Positions 17,858 through 27,185 of a stretch of 64,000 bases of DNA are shown piece after piece (the stretch's first letter is position 1; the number at the start of each line of letters is the position of its first letter). A model generated the notes under the pieces. It searched no databases. It was not told where the DNA came from and was given only the letters and a program-made list of their open reading frames with translations. The DNA is taken from positions 186,001 through 250,000 of the forward strand of contig NZ_JAQIFT010000061.1 of the NCBI RefSeq assembly GCF_027857615.1, read 5' to 3'. The position numbers were made by a program, and so were the translations under genes. Origin of the DNA: Holtiella tumoricola. GTDB lineage: Bacteria; Bacillota; Clostridia; Lachnospirales; Cellulosilyticaceae.

Positions 17858-19429
17858 CTAGAACTTTGTTTTCTTTAAAATAATAAGTTTTTGACCTAAA
17901 TTAAGTGCTGCATTTTCATCTAAATCATTAATTTCAACGATATCTTGAACCGTTGTATTAAAACGTTTTGCAAGATTCCAAAGAGAATCTCCTTTTTTAG
18001 CTGCATACACTGTAATACTTGGATAATTATTAAGTTCTTCCTTATCCATATCTTCTACGTTGATTTGATTAATGGTTTGAACTATGTCTTTTTTATAAAC
18101 ATTTGCGATATAGTCAAGCGCATAGTCAATCATAAGATCATTTTTGTTATAAGCACTTACTTCTATATCTTTAGGTTGTACTTTAACATCAATGTAAGCA
18201 TCCTTAGAAAGTCCTTCAATTACAAGTTCTTGGTTAAATGGTAACATTTCTACTGCAGTTTGAACCATATTCATGTTTTCTGGATCAATATATACAATTT
18301 TAGCTTCTACCATCCCACTAACTGTCAGCTTGTCACCATTAATTTGCTTCTCTTCAACCATAGGTTTTAAAGTTACACTAAAGATTTGCTCTGTGTCTGG
18401 TGCACCACTATCTACAGTTACCATTTCTTTTTTAGATGCTTTAGCAGCTCCTTTTGAAGCTAAAGTCATATAATCAGAAGTATTATTTGCAATTGTTACT
18501 TTTTTACCTGGGAAATACACATCGTCTATAATTGTTTCATCATTCTTATCATATGTATTGTATTTAGCTTCTACAATGCATTCAACCTCTACAATACGAT
18601 CTTCTCCATCATAGTCTGGTGAAACTTGCATATAGGTTGGTTTTACAGTTAAATCACAATTCCAATAAACTTCTTCACCTGGTTTGGTTACATCACTACT
18701 TCCTGCAAAAGGAATACGGTGTTTAACAACTTCAACAGGTTTATCTTCATCTTGAGTTGTATACATAGTACTTACTTCAACAATACCATTGTATAAAATC
18801 TCACTGTCTGTACGTTTGATTTGTTCTTCTTTAATTTCTGTGTTCATTTTAAGAATTTCAGCGATACTTGCTTTACCTTGTGGAATTGTCAGTTCGTCTT
18901 TCACTATAAGTTTTTCCACACCATTTTGTGATGGTCTAACAATACTTACAGTATCAAAACTTGTTTGAATAGGGCTATCACTTCTAACATCTGTTACAAG
19001 CTCTATTTCTTTTGGTTTTGTTGCTTCAACACTAACACCAATAATCGCTTTAACATTAAGTTTACGTTCATTCAAAATATTCCAATGCATATGTTCAATA
19101 TTATAGTTGAAGGCTATACGTTGGTCATTGTCTACACCATCTAAAATAACAAAATCCTCAAGAGGAATGCTACCTTTCATAGTATAGATTTCTTTTGAAT
19201 TGTTTTGAGGAACATAAAGAATAGTTGTATCAAGTTGCCCTTTATAAACAACTCTATCCTCCTGCACATCAATTTGATCAATATTAATGTCTCCATCTAA
19301 ATATAGTACTCTTTGCATGTCTGGCTTTCCATCTGGAACAATAATGTCTCTTTCCTTAACAACTTGTACGTTTTCTCTTCTAGTCATTTCATTCAAGCCC
19401 ATTTGTTTTCTTATAAGCTCTACTGACAT
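17858..19429 (-). CDS. sipL: SipL-like spore coat/cortex assembly protein (SPOCS repeats plus LysM)
   Basis: A 523-residue protein made of repeated SPOCS (DUF3794) domains through about residue 465 and a C-terminal LysM domain at about 474-520 (YAAKKGDSLWNLAKRFNTT through LNLGQKLIIL). In Clostridioides difficile a protein of the same architecture and nearly the same length, SipL, binds SpoIVA and is needed for coat localisation around the forespore. AGGAGG precedes the ATG. It is next to yabG, another sporulation gene. An element TCATATACATA (19466-19476, minus strand), about 37 bases upstream of the start, could be part of a sporulation sigma-factor promoter. Confidence 0.92.
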   Translation of the reverse strand: MSVELIRKQMGLNEMTRRENVQVVKERDIIVPDGKPDMQRVLYLDGDINIDQIDVQEDRVVYKGQLDTTILYVPQNNSKEIYTMKGSIPLEDFVILDGVDNDQRIAFNYNIEHMHWNILNERKLNVKAIIGVSVEATKPKEIELVTDVRSDSPIQTSFDTVSIVRPSQNGVEKLIVKDELTIPQGKASIAEILKMNTEIKEEQIKRTDSEILYNGIVEVSTMYTTQDEDKPVEVVKHRIPFAGSSDVTKPGEEVYWNCDLTVKPTYMQVSPDYDGEDRIVEVECIVEAKYNTYDKNDETIIDDVYFPGKKVTIANNTSDYMTLASKGAAKASKKEMVTVDSGAPDTEQIFSVTLKPMVEEKQINGDKLTVSGMVEAKIVYIDPENMNMVQTAVEMLPFNQELVIEGLSKDAYIDVKVQPKDIEVSAYNKNDLMIDYALDYIANVYKKDIVQTINQINVEDMDKEELNNYPSITVYAAKKGDSLWNLAKRFNTTVQDIVEINDLDENAALNLGQKLIILKKTKF

Positions 19430-19465
19430 TTTACGATCCTCCTCTTCTAACCTTTACACTCTACC

Positions 19466-19476
19466 TATGTATATGA
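19466..19476 (-). promoter_or_regulatory. Candidate sporulation promoter -10 element of sipL
   Basis: TCATATACATA on the minus strand, 37 bases before the sipL start. It resembles mother-cell sigma-E/sigma-K -10 elements (CATACANT or CATA-rich) and is identical to the 11 bases ahead of the CotS-like gene at 26063-26073. No -35 element is assigned with confidence. Confidence 0.35.
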
Positions 19477-19572
19477 GTAAGAGTTATCTAGTTATGCCAT
19501 GATTTTTACATTTTGGACTAACTTCTATTTCATGTATATTCATGTACAACCTGTAATATACCTTTTTTGAAC

Positions 19573-19608
19573 ACAAAAAAAGGCAGTCTGGCGGTTGACT
19601 ACCTTCTT
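19573..19608 (-). terminator. Terminator of yabG
   Basis: Stem AGGCAGTC (19581-19588) with GACTACCT (19597-19604), one mismatch. On the minus strand it is followed by TTTTTTTGTG. Confidence 0.8.
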
Positions 19609-19630
19609 TTAACGATCTACTCCTGCGCCG

Positions 19631-20473
19631 TTAGGATTTATCGTCGAATGCTCCTACTACTGGCCCACCTTTACGTGCTACCCCTAGAATCTCATACCCT
19701 CCTACACCTTTAAATTTGGTGACTGTATTCTTAATGGCTTCTTCTATGGATAACACTTCATTAAATGGACAGTACGCAATACGCTCTACTATGAATACTG
19801 GATCAAGGGCATGGATAAGTACTCTTTCTGGTGAGGCTGCATAATCCGCTCCTGCTTCTAGGAGAGCCTCAAAGAAAGATTGACACGCCCCAGCAAAAAT
19901 AATAAGTTGCTTATTTCCTTGGGGTACCTTTCTAGCTTCTTTTATGGCTTCTACAAAGTATTTTGAGTTCTTATACTCATTAATATCAAATAAATTTTTA
20001 TACTTTTTGTTCAATGAATCATGTCCGGTCAGAACAAGTATATCTGGATTGTGCTTTTGCAAAAGACTACTAATTTTTTTGGGTTGCTCAAACTCTAAGA
20101 CATTTTCACCAACCGCATTGACTCCCAATATATCATAGTACTTCATACATAAGCTGAGATAAAAGGTATCTCCATCTATGTGTAGTACTTTCCCTGTTTT
20201 TTGGAGTATAGGTTTGTTTTTGTCTTTTGTGAGTTGCTTTTCGAGCACTAAATTTTTCACTGTCTGTTGAATTTTTTCCATTAAATCGTTTTCTTTATTT
20301 GTAAATCGCATCCCTCCCGCAAGTTCTAGATCTTCTATAGGTGCATCTGCTATAATTCTGTATGAAATTCCTTTCAATTTCACTATACCGTCAGGCCTTA
20401 TTTCTAATACTTTAAATAAAACATCTCTATTATATGAAATACGTACAACATAATCTCCGACTGCAATAACCAT
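19631..20473 (-). CDS. yabG: Sporulation-specific protease YabG
   Basis: A 280-residue protein matching YabG along its length: N-terminal MVIAVGDYVVRISYNRDVLFKV, a central DILVLTGHDSLN segment, and C-terminal ...AYCPFNEVLSIEEAI and GGYEILGVARKGGPV. YabG is a mother-cell cysteine protease that processes spore coat proteins and, in Clostridioides difficile, the pro-forms of germination proteases and SleC. AGGAGT lies nine bases before the ATG. It is upstream of sipL in the same direction but separated by a terminator, so each has its own sporulation promoter. Confidence 0.93.
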   Translation of the reverse strand: MVIAVGDYVVRISYNRDVLFKVLEIRPDGIVKLKGISYRIIADAPIEDLELAGGMRFTNKENDLMEKIQQTVKNLVLEKQLTKDKNKPILQKTGKVLHIDGDTFYLSLCMKYYDILGVNAVGENVLEFEQPKKISSLLQKHNPDILVLTGHDSLNKKYKNLFDINEYKNSKYFVEAIKEARKVPQGNKQLIIFAGACQSFFEALLEAGADYAASPERVLIHALDPVFIVERIAYCPFNEVLSIEEAIKNTVTKFKGVGGYEILGVARKGGPVVGAFDDKS

Positions 20474-20550
20474 ACATTAAGACTCCTAGTCACGATATCT
20501 CTATATTTTATTACATGAATAGGAAGTCCTATGCCTATGTATCAAGAGTA

Positions 20551-21003
20551 TTAACCATATGATGAATGTGTTGGCTCTCTAGAATGGAGTTTTACACGAT
20601 AGTGTTCTTTGTTATAATGATCTTTTAATTTTTCAAAATCTATGTAAACGACGTTATCTCTATAGTAGAGATCCTGACGTTGATTCCTAAGCGGATATCG
20701 TAATAAATAGATGACATTATCTTTTTTAATAGAATGCATCATCTGTTTCATCTCTTTAGCCTTACTCATAAGTTTTACATTTGCTTGTAAGGTAGAGTAG
20801 CTTTCCTCAATATGCTCCTCTTGATGTTTACGTCTTTTTAATTTAAATAAATTAAGTAAATGTTTTTTAGCTGTTCTAGCTTCCACTTTTGCAAGTTTTC
20901 TTTCTAATTTTTTCTCTTCATGCTTGTCCTTCATAGTAGCAGCCCATTTACTTACACTGTTTACAACTTCCATTACTTTTTCTAAAATATGTAGTTTGAT
21001 CAT
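20551..21003 (-). CDS. Uncharacterised lysine-rich protein
   Basis: A 150-residue protein not recognised by family. It is very rich in Lys, Glu and His, with a long charged helical stretch at about residues 20-95 that could form a coiled coil (KKLERKLAKVEARTAKKHL and following), then a more ordered C-terminal part containing YYRDNVVYIDFEKLKDHY. No signal peptide or membrane segment is seen. AGGGGGAATACAG precedes the ATG, so translation is well supported. It lies just upstream of yabG and downstream of phosphoglucomutase, same strand. A sporulation role is possible from position only. Confidence 0.7.
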   Translation of the reverse strand: MIKLHILEKVMEVVNSVSKWAATMKDKHEEKKLERKLAKVEARTAKKHLLNLFKLKRRKHQEEHIEESYSTLQANVKLMSKAKEMKQMMHSIKKDNVIYLLRYPLRNQRQDLYYRDNVVYIDFEKLKDHYNKEHYRVKLHSREPTHSSYG

Positions 21004-21105
21004 CTGTATTCCCCCTAATTTTTCATCTGTGTGATAGGTGTTGGCGTTTCATGAGACTATCCTAGCACCATTTCCATTTCTTGGGAATCCTGAAGTAAAA
21101 AATAA

Positions 21106-21145
21106 GATGCTTCAAGCCTATTCATGCCTTGAAACATCTCAAAAA
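21106..21145 (-). terminator. Terminator of the phosphoglucomutase gene
   Basis: Stem GATGcTTCAAG with CTTGAAaCATC. On the minus strand it is followed by TTATTTTTTACTT. Confidence 0.7.
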
Positions 21146-21162
21146 CTTTTTTGATTTTTTTA

Positions 21163-22863
21163 TTACTTTATCCAAGGTGCAATTAGTACATTAACTGCCT
21201 CTTTAATAACTTCAACCTTCCTACAAGCATCTTCTTCACTTGTTCCTTTTATTCCTATATAGAATTTAATCTTTGGTTCAGTACCAGATGGTCTTACACA
21301 TACCCACGCACCATCATTTAATGCATAGTATAAAACATTAGATTTAGGAAGGTCTCCTACACCTTGTTTGTAGTCTCTTGTACAAAGCACCTTGTACTCT
21401 CCAAAGCTCTCAGGTGATTCTTTTCTGAGATTTTCCATTACATTTTTAATCTTTTCTAATCCTTCTATTCCTTTTAAGGTGATAGATTGTACAGCTTCTT
21501 TATAATATCCATATTTCTCATAGAGTTCTATAAGCCCATCATAGAGTGTCATACCTTTTGTCTTATAGTATGCTGCCATCTCTGCTGCAAGCATACATGC
21601 TACAACTGCATCTTTATCTCTTGCATAAGTACCTGCTAAACAACCATAGCTTTCTTCAAATCCAAAAGCATAACTTCTATTATGATGTTCTTCAAATAGT
21701 CTAATTTGTTCTCCTATGTATTTAAAACCTGTTAAAACTTCCATAACATCTACACCATAAGCATCGCAGATAGGTCTTACCATCTCTGTTGTTACAATGG
21801 TTTTGATCACTACACTATTCTTTTCTAACGTACCTTGCTTGCTTTTCTGAGAAAGAATATATTCTGTAAGCATGGCACCAAGCATATTCCCTGTTAAAAC
21901 AGCATATTCACCTTCATGGTCACGTACGAGTATGCCTACACGGTCTGCATCTGGGTCTGTTCCCATTACAATATCTGCACCTACTTCTTTAGCTAAGTCT
22001 ATTGCTAAGTTAAAGGCTTCCTTATTCTCTGGGTTAGGACTTTGTACAGTTGGGAATGCGCCATCTGGCTCTTCTTGTTCTTTTACAACATATACATTCT
22101 TAAAACCTACTTCATCTAATATCCTTCTTACTGGTTTATTTCCTGTTCCATGAATAGGTGTATAAACAATCTTAAAGTCATCTGCAACTTCTTTAATAAT
22201 CTCAGGATTTAAAACTTGTTTTTTAACTTCTTCAATATAAGCTTGGCTTACTTCTTTGCCTATCATCACAAGCTTGCCTGAACTTAAAGCTTCTTCTTCA
22301 CTCATTGTCTTAATGGCATTAAAGTCAGTAATAGCATTTACCTCTTCAATAATCATTTGGTCATAAGGTGCTATAACTTGAGCACCATCATTACCATATA
22401 CTTTATACCCATTATACTCAGGTGGATTGTGGCTAGCGGTTACTACAATACCTGCATCACACTTTAAGTACCTTACAGCAAATGAAAGCATCGGTACTGG
22501 TCTTAAGTAATCATATAAGTAAGCTGTAATGTTATTAGCAGCAAGTACAAGTGCTGCTTCTTTAGCAAATACATCTGAGAAATGTCTTGAATCATAAGCA
22601 ATAGCTACTTTAGGATTAGTTAAAGCCTGTCTATTTAAAAAGTTAGCAAGACCTTGTGTTGCCTTTCTAACAATATAAGGATTCATTCTATTAGTCCCCG
22701 CTCCAATAACACCCCTTAAACCTGCTGTTCCAAATTCTAACTCTGTATAAAATCTGTCTTCAATCTCTTTTTCATTCCCACTAAGAGCACGTAACTCATC
22801 TTTTGTTGCTTCATCAAAAATAGGACTTTCTAGCCACTCTTGATATTTTTCTTTATAACTCAT
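21163..22863 (-). CDS. Phosphoglucomutase/phosphomannomutase, PgcA type
   Basis: A 566-residue alpha-D-phosphohexomutase interconverting hexose-1- and hexose-6-phosphates. All landmark motifs are present: the catalytic phosphoserine loop VTASHNPPEYNGYK (S144), the metal-binding loop GTDPDADRVGI near residue 300, the sugar-binding loop GFEESYGC, and the phosphate-binding loop RPSGTEPKIKFY near the C-terminus. Length fits the Bacillus PgcA type, which works on glucose-1-phosphate and often also mannose-1-phosphate. AAGGGGG precedes the ATG. The gene is monocistronic, with a terminator downstream. Confidence 0.95.
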   Translation of the reverse strand: MSYKEKYQEWLESPIFDEATKDELRALSGNEKEIEDRFYTELEFGTAGLRGVIGAGTNRMNPYIVRKATQGLANFLNRQALTNPKVAIAYDSRHFSDVFAKEAALVLAANNITAYLYDYLRPVPMLSFAVRYLKCDAGIVVTASHNPPEYNGYKVYGNDGAQVIAPYDQMIIEEVNAITDFNAIKTMSEEEALSSGKLVMIGKEVSQAYIEEVKKQVLNPEIIKEVADDFKIVYTPIHGTGNKPVRRILDEVGFKNVYVVKEQEEPDGAFPTVQSPNPENKEAFNLAIDLAKEVGADIVMGTDPDADRVGILVRDHEGEYAVLTGNMLGAMLTEYILSQKSKQGTLEKNSVVIKTIVTTEMVRPICDAYGVDVMEVLTGFKYIGEQIRLFEEHHNRSYAFGFEESYGCLAGTYARDKDAVVACMLAAEMAAYYKTKGMTLYDGLIELYEKYGYYKEAVQSITLKGIEGLEKIKNVMENLRKESPESFGEYKVLCTRDYKQGVGDLPKSNVLYYALNDGAWVCVRPSGTEPKIKFYIGIKGTSEEDACRKVEVIKEAVNVLIAPWIK

Positions 22864-22970
22864 GTTGAGCCCCCTTAAACCATATTTTTACACTTTTACA
22901 TTATATTATAACTTTTCCAACTTTTAAAGTTAATTATAAACAAATAAATAGATAATAGAGAAGAGAAAAT

Positions 22971-23004
22971 AAAAAAGATAACACCTAAATGTGTTATCTT
23001 TTTT
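22971..23004. terminator. Terminator downstream of the 23014-23427 gene
   Basis: Perfect 8-bp stem GATAACAC/GTGTTATC (22977-22984 and 22991-22998) flanked by A6 and T6 runs. It can act in either direction; the gene it serves is on the minus strand. Confidence 0.9.
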
Positions 23005-23013
23005 AAGAGCTGA

Positions 23014-23427
23014 CTATTTGTTTAATAAATCTTTGAGTTGATTGACTTTACTAAGAATAACTTCCTTCCTGCTTAAACTTCCATATTCTTCATTATAAGG
23101 TAACCATTTAATCCAATCCTCATAATACTTTTCTATGTCATATAAAATTTCAGTTGCTAAATCTTTAAAATTAAGAGTAGATGAAAAAAGTTCTTCCTCT
23201 TCATCGCTATCTTCATATCTTTTTATAATATAGGTACCGTTATAGTAAGATGTAACAATAAATTCGCTACCTTCTTCGTCAATAAAAAATGATAATGGGC
23301 TATTGTTAGAGAAAGCAAAAATACAAGCGTTAAGACAGTCAACCGGAATGTCTGTTAAATAGCTTCCATAACCTATGAAATCCCCCATTTTAATCTCTGT
23401 CCATCCACCACGTGGCTTACCAAGCAT
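23014..23427 (-). CDS. Uncharacterised acidic protein
   Basis: A 137-residue protein, not recognised. It begins MLGKPRGGWTEIKMGDFIGYGSYL and is acidic (a DSDEEEEL stretch near residue 75), with a mixed alpha/beta look and no signal or membrane segment. The start is set at the ATG at 23427, seven bases after GGAGGAG; a TTG three bases upstream is also in frame. Compact, acidic, single-gene proteins of this sort include orphan immunity proteins of contact-dependent toxin systems, but no toxin gene is nearby and this is only a suggestion. Confidence 0.68.
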   Translation of the reverse strand: MLGKPRGGWTEIKMGDFIGYGSYLTDIPVDCLNACIFAFSNNSPLSFFIDEEGSEFIVTSYYNGTYIIKRYEDSDEEEELFSSTLNFKDLATEILYDIEKYYEDWIKWLPYNEEYGSLSRKEVILSKVNQLKDLLNK

Positions 23428-23591
23428 CAATTTTCTCCTCCATTATATAATGATTTCATCCTATTAAATATCTAATTGTTATATATGTTTATGATTAGTA
23501 TAGCAAACTATTTATAAAAACGTTATATCTCTCCTCATTTTCACATCCTTTTTATATACCTTAAGAGCTAACCTCAAGTTAATTTAGCATA

Positions 23592-23628
23592 TACAAAAAG
23601 GAGTTGCTACTTTAAAGTAACAACTCCA
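23592..23628 (-). terminator. Terminator of the PEGA-domain gene
   Basis: Stem GGAGTTGcTAC (23600-23610) with GTAaCAACTCC (23617-23627). On the minus strand it is followed by TTTTTGTATATG. Confidence 0.85.
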
Positions 23629-23633
23629 TTCTT

Positions 23634-24953
23634 TTAATTAGGAATAAGTGTATAAAGGTAACTATTTTGATCATCACTTTGATCGATTAAGATATTGGTT
23701 TCATAGTTTTTATACCCCTCTTTTTTAAGGATAATACTATATTCACCCACTTCTAAAGTTCCTTTAAAAGGTGTTATACCTTTATACGCTCCATTAATAT
23801 AGACTTCAGCATCCTTTGGATCACTTGAAATGCTTACTTTGTAATCTACTTGATTCGCTTGATTATTATCTTGCTCTTCTTTCTTACTCTCAGACTCACT
23901 TGAACTTTCTTCCTCTTCACTTACTTCTGATACTAAATTAGCCTTCATCACTACATTGCCTTCTTGTAAGTTTAAGGTTTGTACATAAGGTTTAAACCCT
24001 GATGCTGTGATTTCTACTGTATAAGTATCTGTAGGTAGTGTTATCACTTCACCTTTTTTATAAACCTTATCCTTTATCTTTACCTTATAATCTTGATCTG
24101 TATTAAGCACCTGAATGTTGAGGGTAGTTTGAAGTCTTTTAAACTCTTCATGATCAAGCTCTAATGTCTTACCTGATTCAATAGTAATAGTCCTTGTAAT
24201 TGGTTCATACCCTTTAAGTTGAAGTACTACATTATGTTCTCCTGCAACTAATGGTAATGGATTCATATCCTCTGAAAGTGGAACTTGCCTATTTCTATTA
24301 ATTTCTAGATAACCATCATATATAGGTAACTTACCTATATGTATATAGCCTTCTCTAGCTAGTACCTTAACAGAGAATACTTGATCATCTATTCCTTTTA
24401 ATTCTAAGATATCGTAGTCATTAACCTCATGCATATTAATTATGTTATCTTCTTCATCAACAATATTGGTATGACCGGTATAATGATAGAGTACACTCCC
24501 TATTTTAAGGGTACGATTAGATCGATCAATGTCTAAATTCTTCATGTCTGTCTTTGTAAAAGCGTTCGGTGAGATTCTAACACATACTAAATTATCTTTT
24601 TGTGATTGGTAAATAAGTTCTACAATATCTCCTACTTTTAATGCTGAATATGGCATTGTCTTTTCAGTACTATCTTGTACCCTAGTTGTTGTTTGAACTT
24701 GATAAGTCTTTATTTCTCTTTTTTCTATATCTAAGATATCAATGCTTTGCTCTTCTAAATTTCTTATAACTCCTGTAATACTTATATAGAAGTTATTGTC
24801 TTCTACTTCATTTACGATTGCCTTCTGGGGTTCTTTTGGAACTGTTTCCGTTACAAAATACTTAATCCCCACAAACATAGCAGCAAGAAGCACTATAAAT
24901 CCCACTATTGATGAGATAATTACAGTTGTAACAAAAGTCTTATTCTTTTTCAC
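23634..24953 (-). CDS. Membrane-anchored PEGA-domain protein
   Basis: A 439-residue protein with one N-terminal membrane anchor (about residues 9-33) and an extracytoplasmic remainder. After a beta-rich region come PEGA-type repeats: one around residues 200-265 (GYLEINRNRQVPL through GYEPITRTITIESG), one around 275-335, and a canonical one at the C-terminus (VSISSDPKDAEVYINGAYKG, then TPFKG and GEYSIILKKEGY). A Ser/Glu-rich linker, SEEEESSSESESKKEE, separates the last repeat. PEGA domains occur in cell-surface proteins and probably bind wall components or partners. It lies downstream of the CotS-like gene but with 70 bases between them. Exact function unknown. Confidence 0.88.
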   Translation of the reverse strand: MKKNKTFVTTVIISSIVGFIVLLAAMFVGIKYFVTETVPKEPQKAIVNEVEDNNFYISITGVIRNLEEQSIDILDIEKREIKTYQVQTTTRVQDSTEKTMPYSALKVGDIVELIYQSQKDNLVCVRISPNAFTKTDMKNLDIDRSNRTLKIGSVLYHYTGHTNIVDEEDNIINMHEVNDYDILELKGIDDQVFSVKVLAREGYIHIGKLPIYDGYLEINRNRQVPLSEDMNPLPLVAGEHNVVLQLKGYEPITRTITIESGKTLELDHEEFKRLQTTLNIQVLNTDQDYKVKIKDKVYKKGEVITLPTDTYTVEITASGFKPYVQTLNLQEGNVVMKANLVSEVSEEEESSSESESKKEEQDNNQANQVDYKVSISSDPKDAEVYINGAYKGITPFKGTLEVGEYSIILKKEGYKNYETNILIDQSDDQNSYLYTLIPN

Positions 24954-25023
24954 TTTATACTCCTTTGTATTTTTCTATTTTATTCCTAATTTAAATTTCT
25001 CAGTATCTAACCATCTATAGCTC

Positions 25024-26019
25024 TTATAAATGTTTAATAAGTTCTTTTGCAGCAGTTAGTTGCTCATCTTTATAGACTAACATATTCTCCCACTTATGTT
25101 CAAACATGCTGTAGTTATTACGATGTTTAGATGTGGCATACTTAAAACAGATATTAGAATATTTTTCTGGGAAAATAAGCATTGCTTTAAGTGCTCTTAC
25201 TTCATCTTCTTCTAATGTATTAATGCATGCATAACTATTAATAAGCTCATCTAAGAGCCCAATATCCCAATTATTTTTTTGCATAATCTTTGTTAATACA
25301 TTACTTAAGTCTAACAGCTGAATATTATAAGTGCAATTATCTAGATTCATAATCTTATAGGTATTGTCTTCTAATCTTCCTACTGCATGGTAAGTAAAAT
25401 CATTATGCATAATTGTTTTATTTACTTTAGCTTTTGTAATTAATTGATTTGCTATTTCAGTATTTACCAAGTCTAGTGCACTATACTGCAATTCTTCATA
25501 GTCTCTATAGCTTTCTAAAAACATAATTTCAAATTTGGTCTTTTGTGAGAAACCAGAAATCTTCTTTTTCATTCTTTTTGCATCTAACATACGTTTTTGA
25601 AAATATTCGTATATATTTTTTGAACCAATATTTTCTATGTCACGTACTTTAGACTCAATATGACATGCAGCTTTATGAAATCTTGCTAATACTTGCATAC
25701 TTGCTTTAAGTTCTTCACGATTTGCAAAGTCTATCTCTGTAATTTTATCATAAGATTGTAGGACAAAGCACTTATCTAGATAAGTACCATACGGCAATTG
25801 TTTTTTATTTAAATAGATTTTATTAATCTCATTAAATCCTTTATCCAACAACTGTTGGGTTACTTCATGCTCAAAAACAATTTGCTCTTTTGGAATTAAC
25901 GTCTTTCTAAGTAAGAGTTGCCCTTGCTTCGTATCCAAGTAATAATTGCTACGACTATATTGGAATTTTTTTATACTAATGTCATACTGATTAAACAGCT
26001 CATTCCCTACTTGTTTCAT
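25024..26019 (-). CDS. CotS-family spore coat protein (kinase-like fold)
   Basis: A 331-residue protein of the CotS/aminoglycoside-phosphotransferase-like fold. The N-lobe has YYLDTKQGQLLLRKTL, with a Lys/Arg pair in the ATP-lysine region. The catalytic loop is MHNDFTYHAV instead of the usual HGDxxxxN, and the metal-binding segment reads IMNLDNC. The loop Asp is kept but the following Asn is lacking, so activity is doubtful. CotS proteins are found in the coat of Bacillus spores. A 35-base upstream stretch rich in G (GGAGGGGGGGAG) contains the ribosome binding site. TCATATACATA at 26063-26073 may be part of a sporulation promoter. Confidence 0.85.
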   Translation of the reverse strand: MKQVGNELFNQYDISIKKFQYSRSNYYLDTKQGQLLLRKTLIPKEQIVFEHEVTQQLLDKGFNEINKIYLNKKQLPYGTYLDKCFVLQSYDKITEIDFANREELKASMQVLARFHKAACHIESKVRDIENIGSKNIYEYFQKRMLDAKRMKKKISGFSQKTKFEIMFLESYRDYEELQYSALDLVNTEIANQLITKAKVNKTIMHNDFTYHAVGRLEDNTYKIMNLDNCTYNIQLLDLSNVLTKIMQKNNWDIGLLDELINSYACINTLEEDEVRALKAMLIFPEKYSNICFKYATSKHRNNYSMFEHKWENMLVYKDEQLTAAKELIKHL

Positions 26020-26062
26020 TCCATTTCTCCCCCCCTCCAGTGTTTTATTTCCTCACCTTTCT

Positions 26063-26073
26063 TATGTATATGA
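26063..26073 (-). promoter_or_regulatory. Candidate sporulation promoter -10 element of the CotS-like gene
   Basis: TCATATACATA on the minus strand, 44 bases before the start, identical to the element ahead of sipL. Similar in type to sigma-E/sigma-K -10 boxes; the -35 is not assigned. Confidence 0.35.
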
Positions 26074-26178
26074 TAAGTCCTAAAAAAAAATATCTATTTT
26101 AAAATTCTTTTCTATTATTCGTTCACAATTATGTGATACAATAGACCCTGTCAAGCATACAACTTTTGAGGTGATCAC

Positions 26179-27075
26179 ATGAAACGTAAGGGATGGTTTA
26201 TACCAATTGCAGTATTTTTTGTATGTACATGGTTCTTAATCATGTATGAACAAAGTACTAACGAGCCATATTTAGCACATACTTCTAACTTGGCTCAACT
26301 ACCATGGGACAAAGATATTTCGGAGATACAACAAGTTCATTTTTCTGCTCATTCTTCTTCCTTTGTAGCAGAAAGAATAGATAACGAATGGTTTATTACA
26401 AACCCTATTCAGTCCATTGCAGACTCTACATATGTTTATAATGTTATTTCTCAGTTTGTTAGTCCAGGTCTTATTCATACTATAGAAACAGAAGTTACTG
26501 ATCCTTCTTCTTATGGTATTTATGACTATTCTCCTACAATGACGCTTGTTGATGAAAATGGAGCTGAGTATACATTAATTGCTGGTAGTGCTGCAAGTGA
26601 CACCACTTATTACGCATATAGTCCTTTGACTAGATGCATTTATACGATTAAAAAAGATATTTTTGATTTTGTTTCCTCAGACCTTGCTTCTTGGAGAACA
26701 AAAGAATATATTACTTTTAATCCAGAACAAGTTGCAAAAATTAATGTAACAACACCAGATACACACTATGCTATAGAACCAGTATCTATTGAAGGTAATA
26801 AAGCTTTTTATGGAGAAAATTTATCTCAAAAAGAGGTTGATGAGTTGATTAACTTTTTATCACTATCAAAAGTAGATCAATTTATTATTGATGATGCTTC
26901 AGAACATATTATTTCTTCATATGGCTTTAACCAACCTAATCTTAAGGTGAAAATTTATGATTTCTCGGGAAATGCTACTGTCTTTTCTTTTGTAAAAATT
27001 CAAGATAGTTCATCTTATTATGCTTTAGATCATTCTAAAAACAGTATTTATAAAGTACTCTTTCTTTTAAACTAG
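26179..27075 (+). CDS. DUF4340-like membrane-anchored protein
   Basis: A 298-residue protein with a single N-terminal hydrophobic segment (WFIPIAVFFVCTWFLIMYE, residues 6-24) and an outside portion. The pattern ISEIQQVHF, ERIDNEWFIT, then repeated YVYNVISQF, YGIYDY and LVDENGAEYTLIAGSA follows the DUF4340 family, whose members are anchored surface proteins of unknown function, often near gliding or ABC-2 export genes. Here it stands alone, convergent with the CCA-adding enzyme gene. AGGTGATCAC precedes the ATG. No partner export system is adjacent. Confidence 0.8.
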   Translation: MKRKGWFIPIAVFFVCTWFLIMYEQSTNEPYLAHTSNLAQLPWDKDISEIQQVHFSAHSSSFVAERIDNEWFITNPIQSIADSTYVYNVISQFVSPGLIHTIETEVTDPSSYGIYDYSPTMTLVDENGAEYTLIAGSAASDTTYYAYSPLTRCIYTIKKDIFDFVSSDLASWRTKEYITFNPEQVAKINVTTPDTHYAIEPVSIEGNKAFYGENLSQKEVDELINFLSLSKVDQFIIDDASEHIISSYGFNQPNLKVKIYDFSGNATVFSFVKIQDSSSYYALDHSKNSIYKVLFLLN

Positions 27076-27111
27076 GGGATGTTTAGGAATTAGTATTTAT
27101 AAATGTTAGCA

Positions 27112-27158
27112 ACAAAGCCCTTATCAACTCAATCCTATTAGTTGATAAGGGCTTTTCA
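27112..27158. terminator. Bidirectional terminator between the DUF4340-like gene and cca
   Basis: Perfect 15-bp stem AAGCCCTTATCAACT/AGTTGATAAGGGCTT (27115-27129 and 27140-27154) flanked by A and T runs. Confidence 0.9.
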
Positions 27159-27185
27159 TATATTATTATAGATTAGTCCAACATT

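Noticed and set aside
17945..18244. 99-codon plus-strand open frame within sipL
   Set aside because: Antisense shadow of a well supported gene; Ile/Phe/Asn-rich and without a ribosome binding site.
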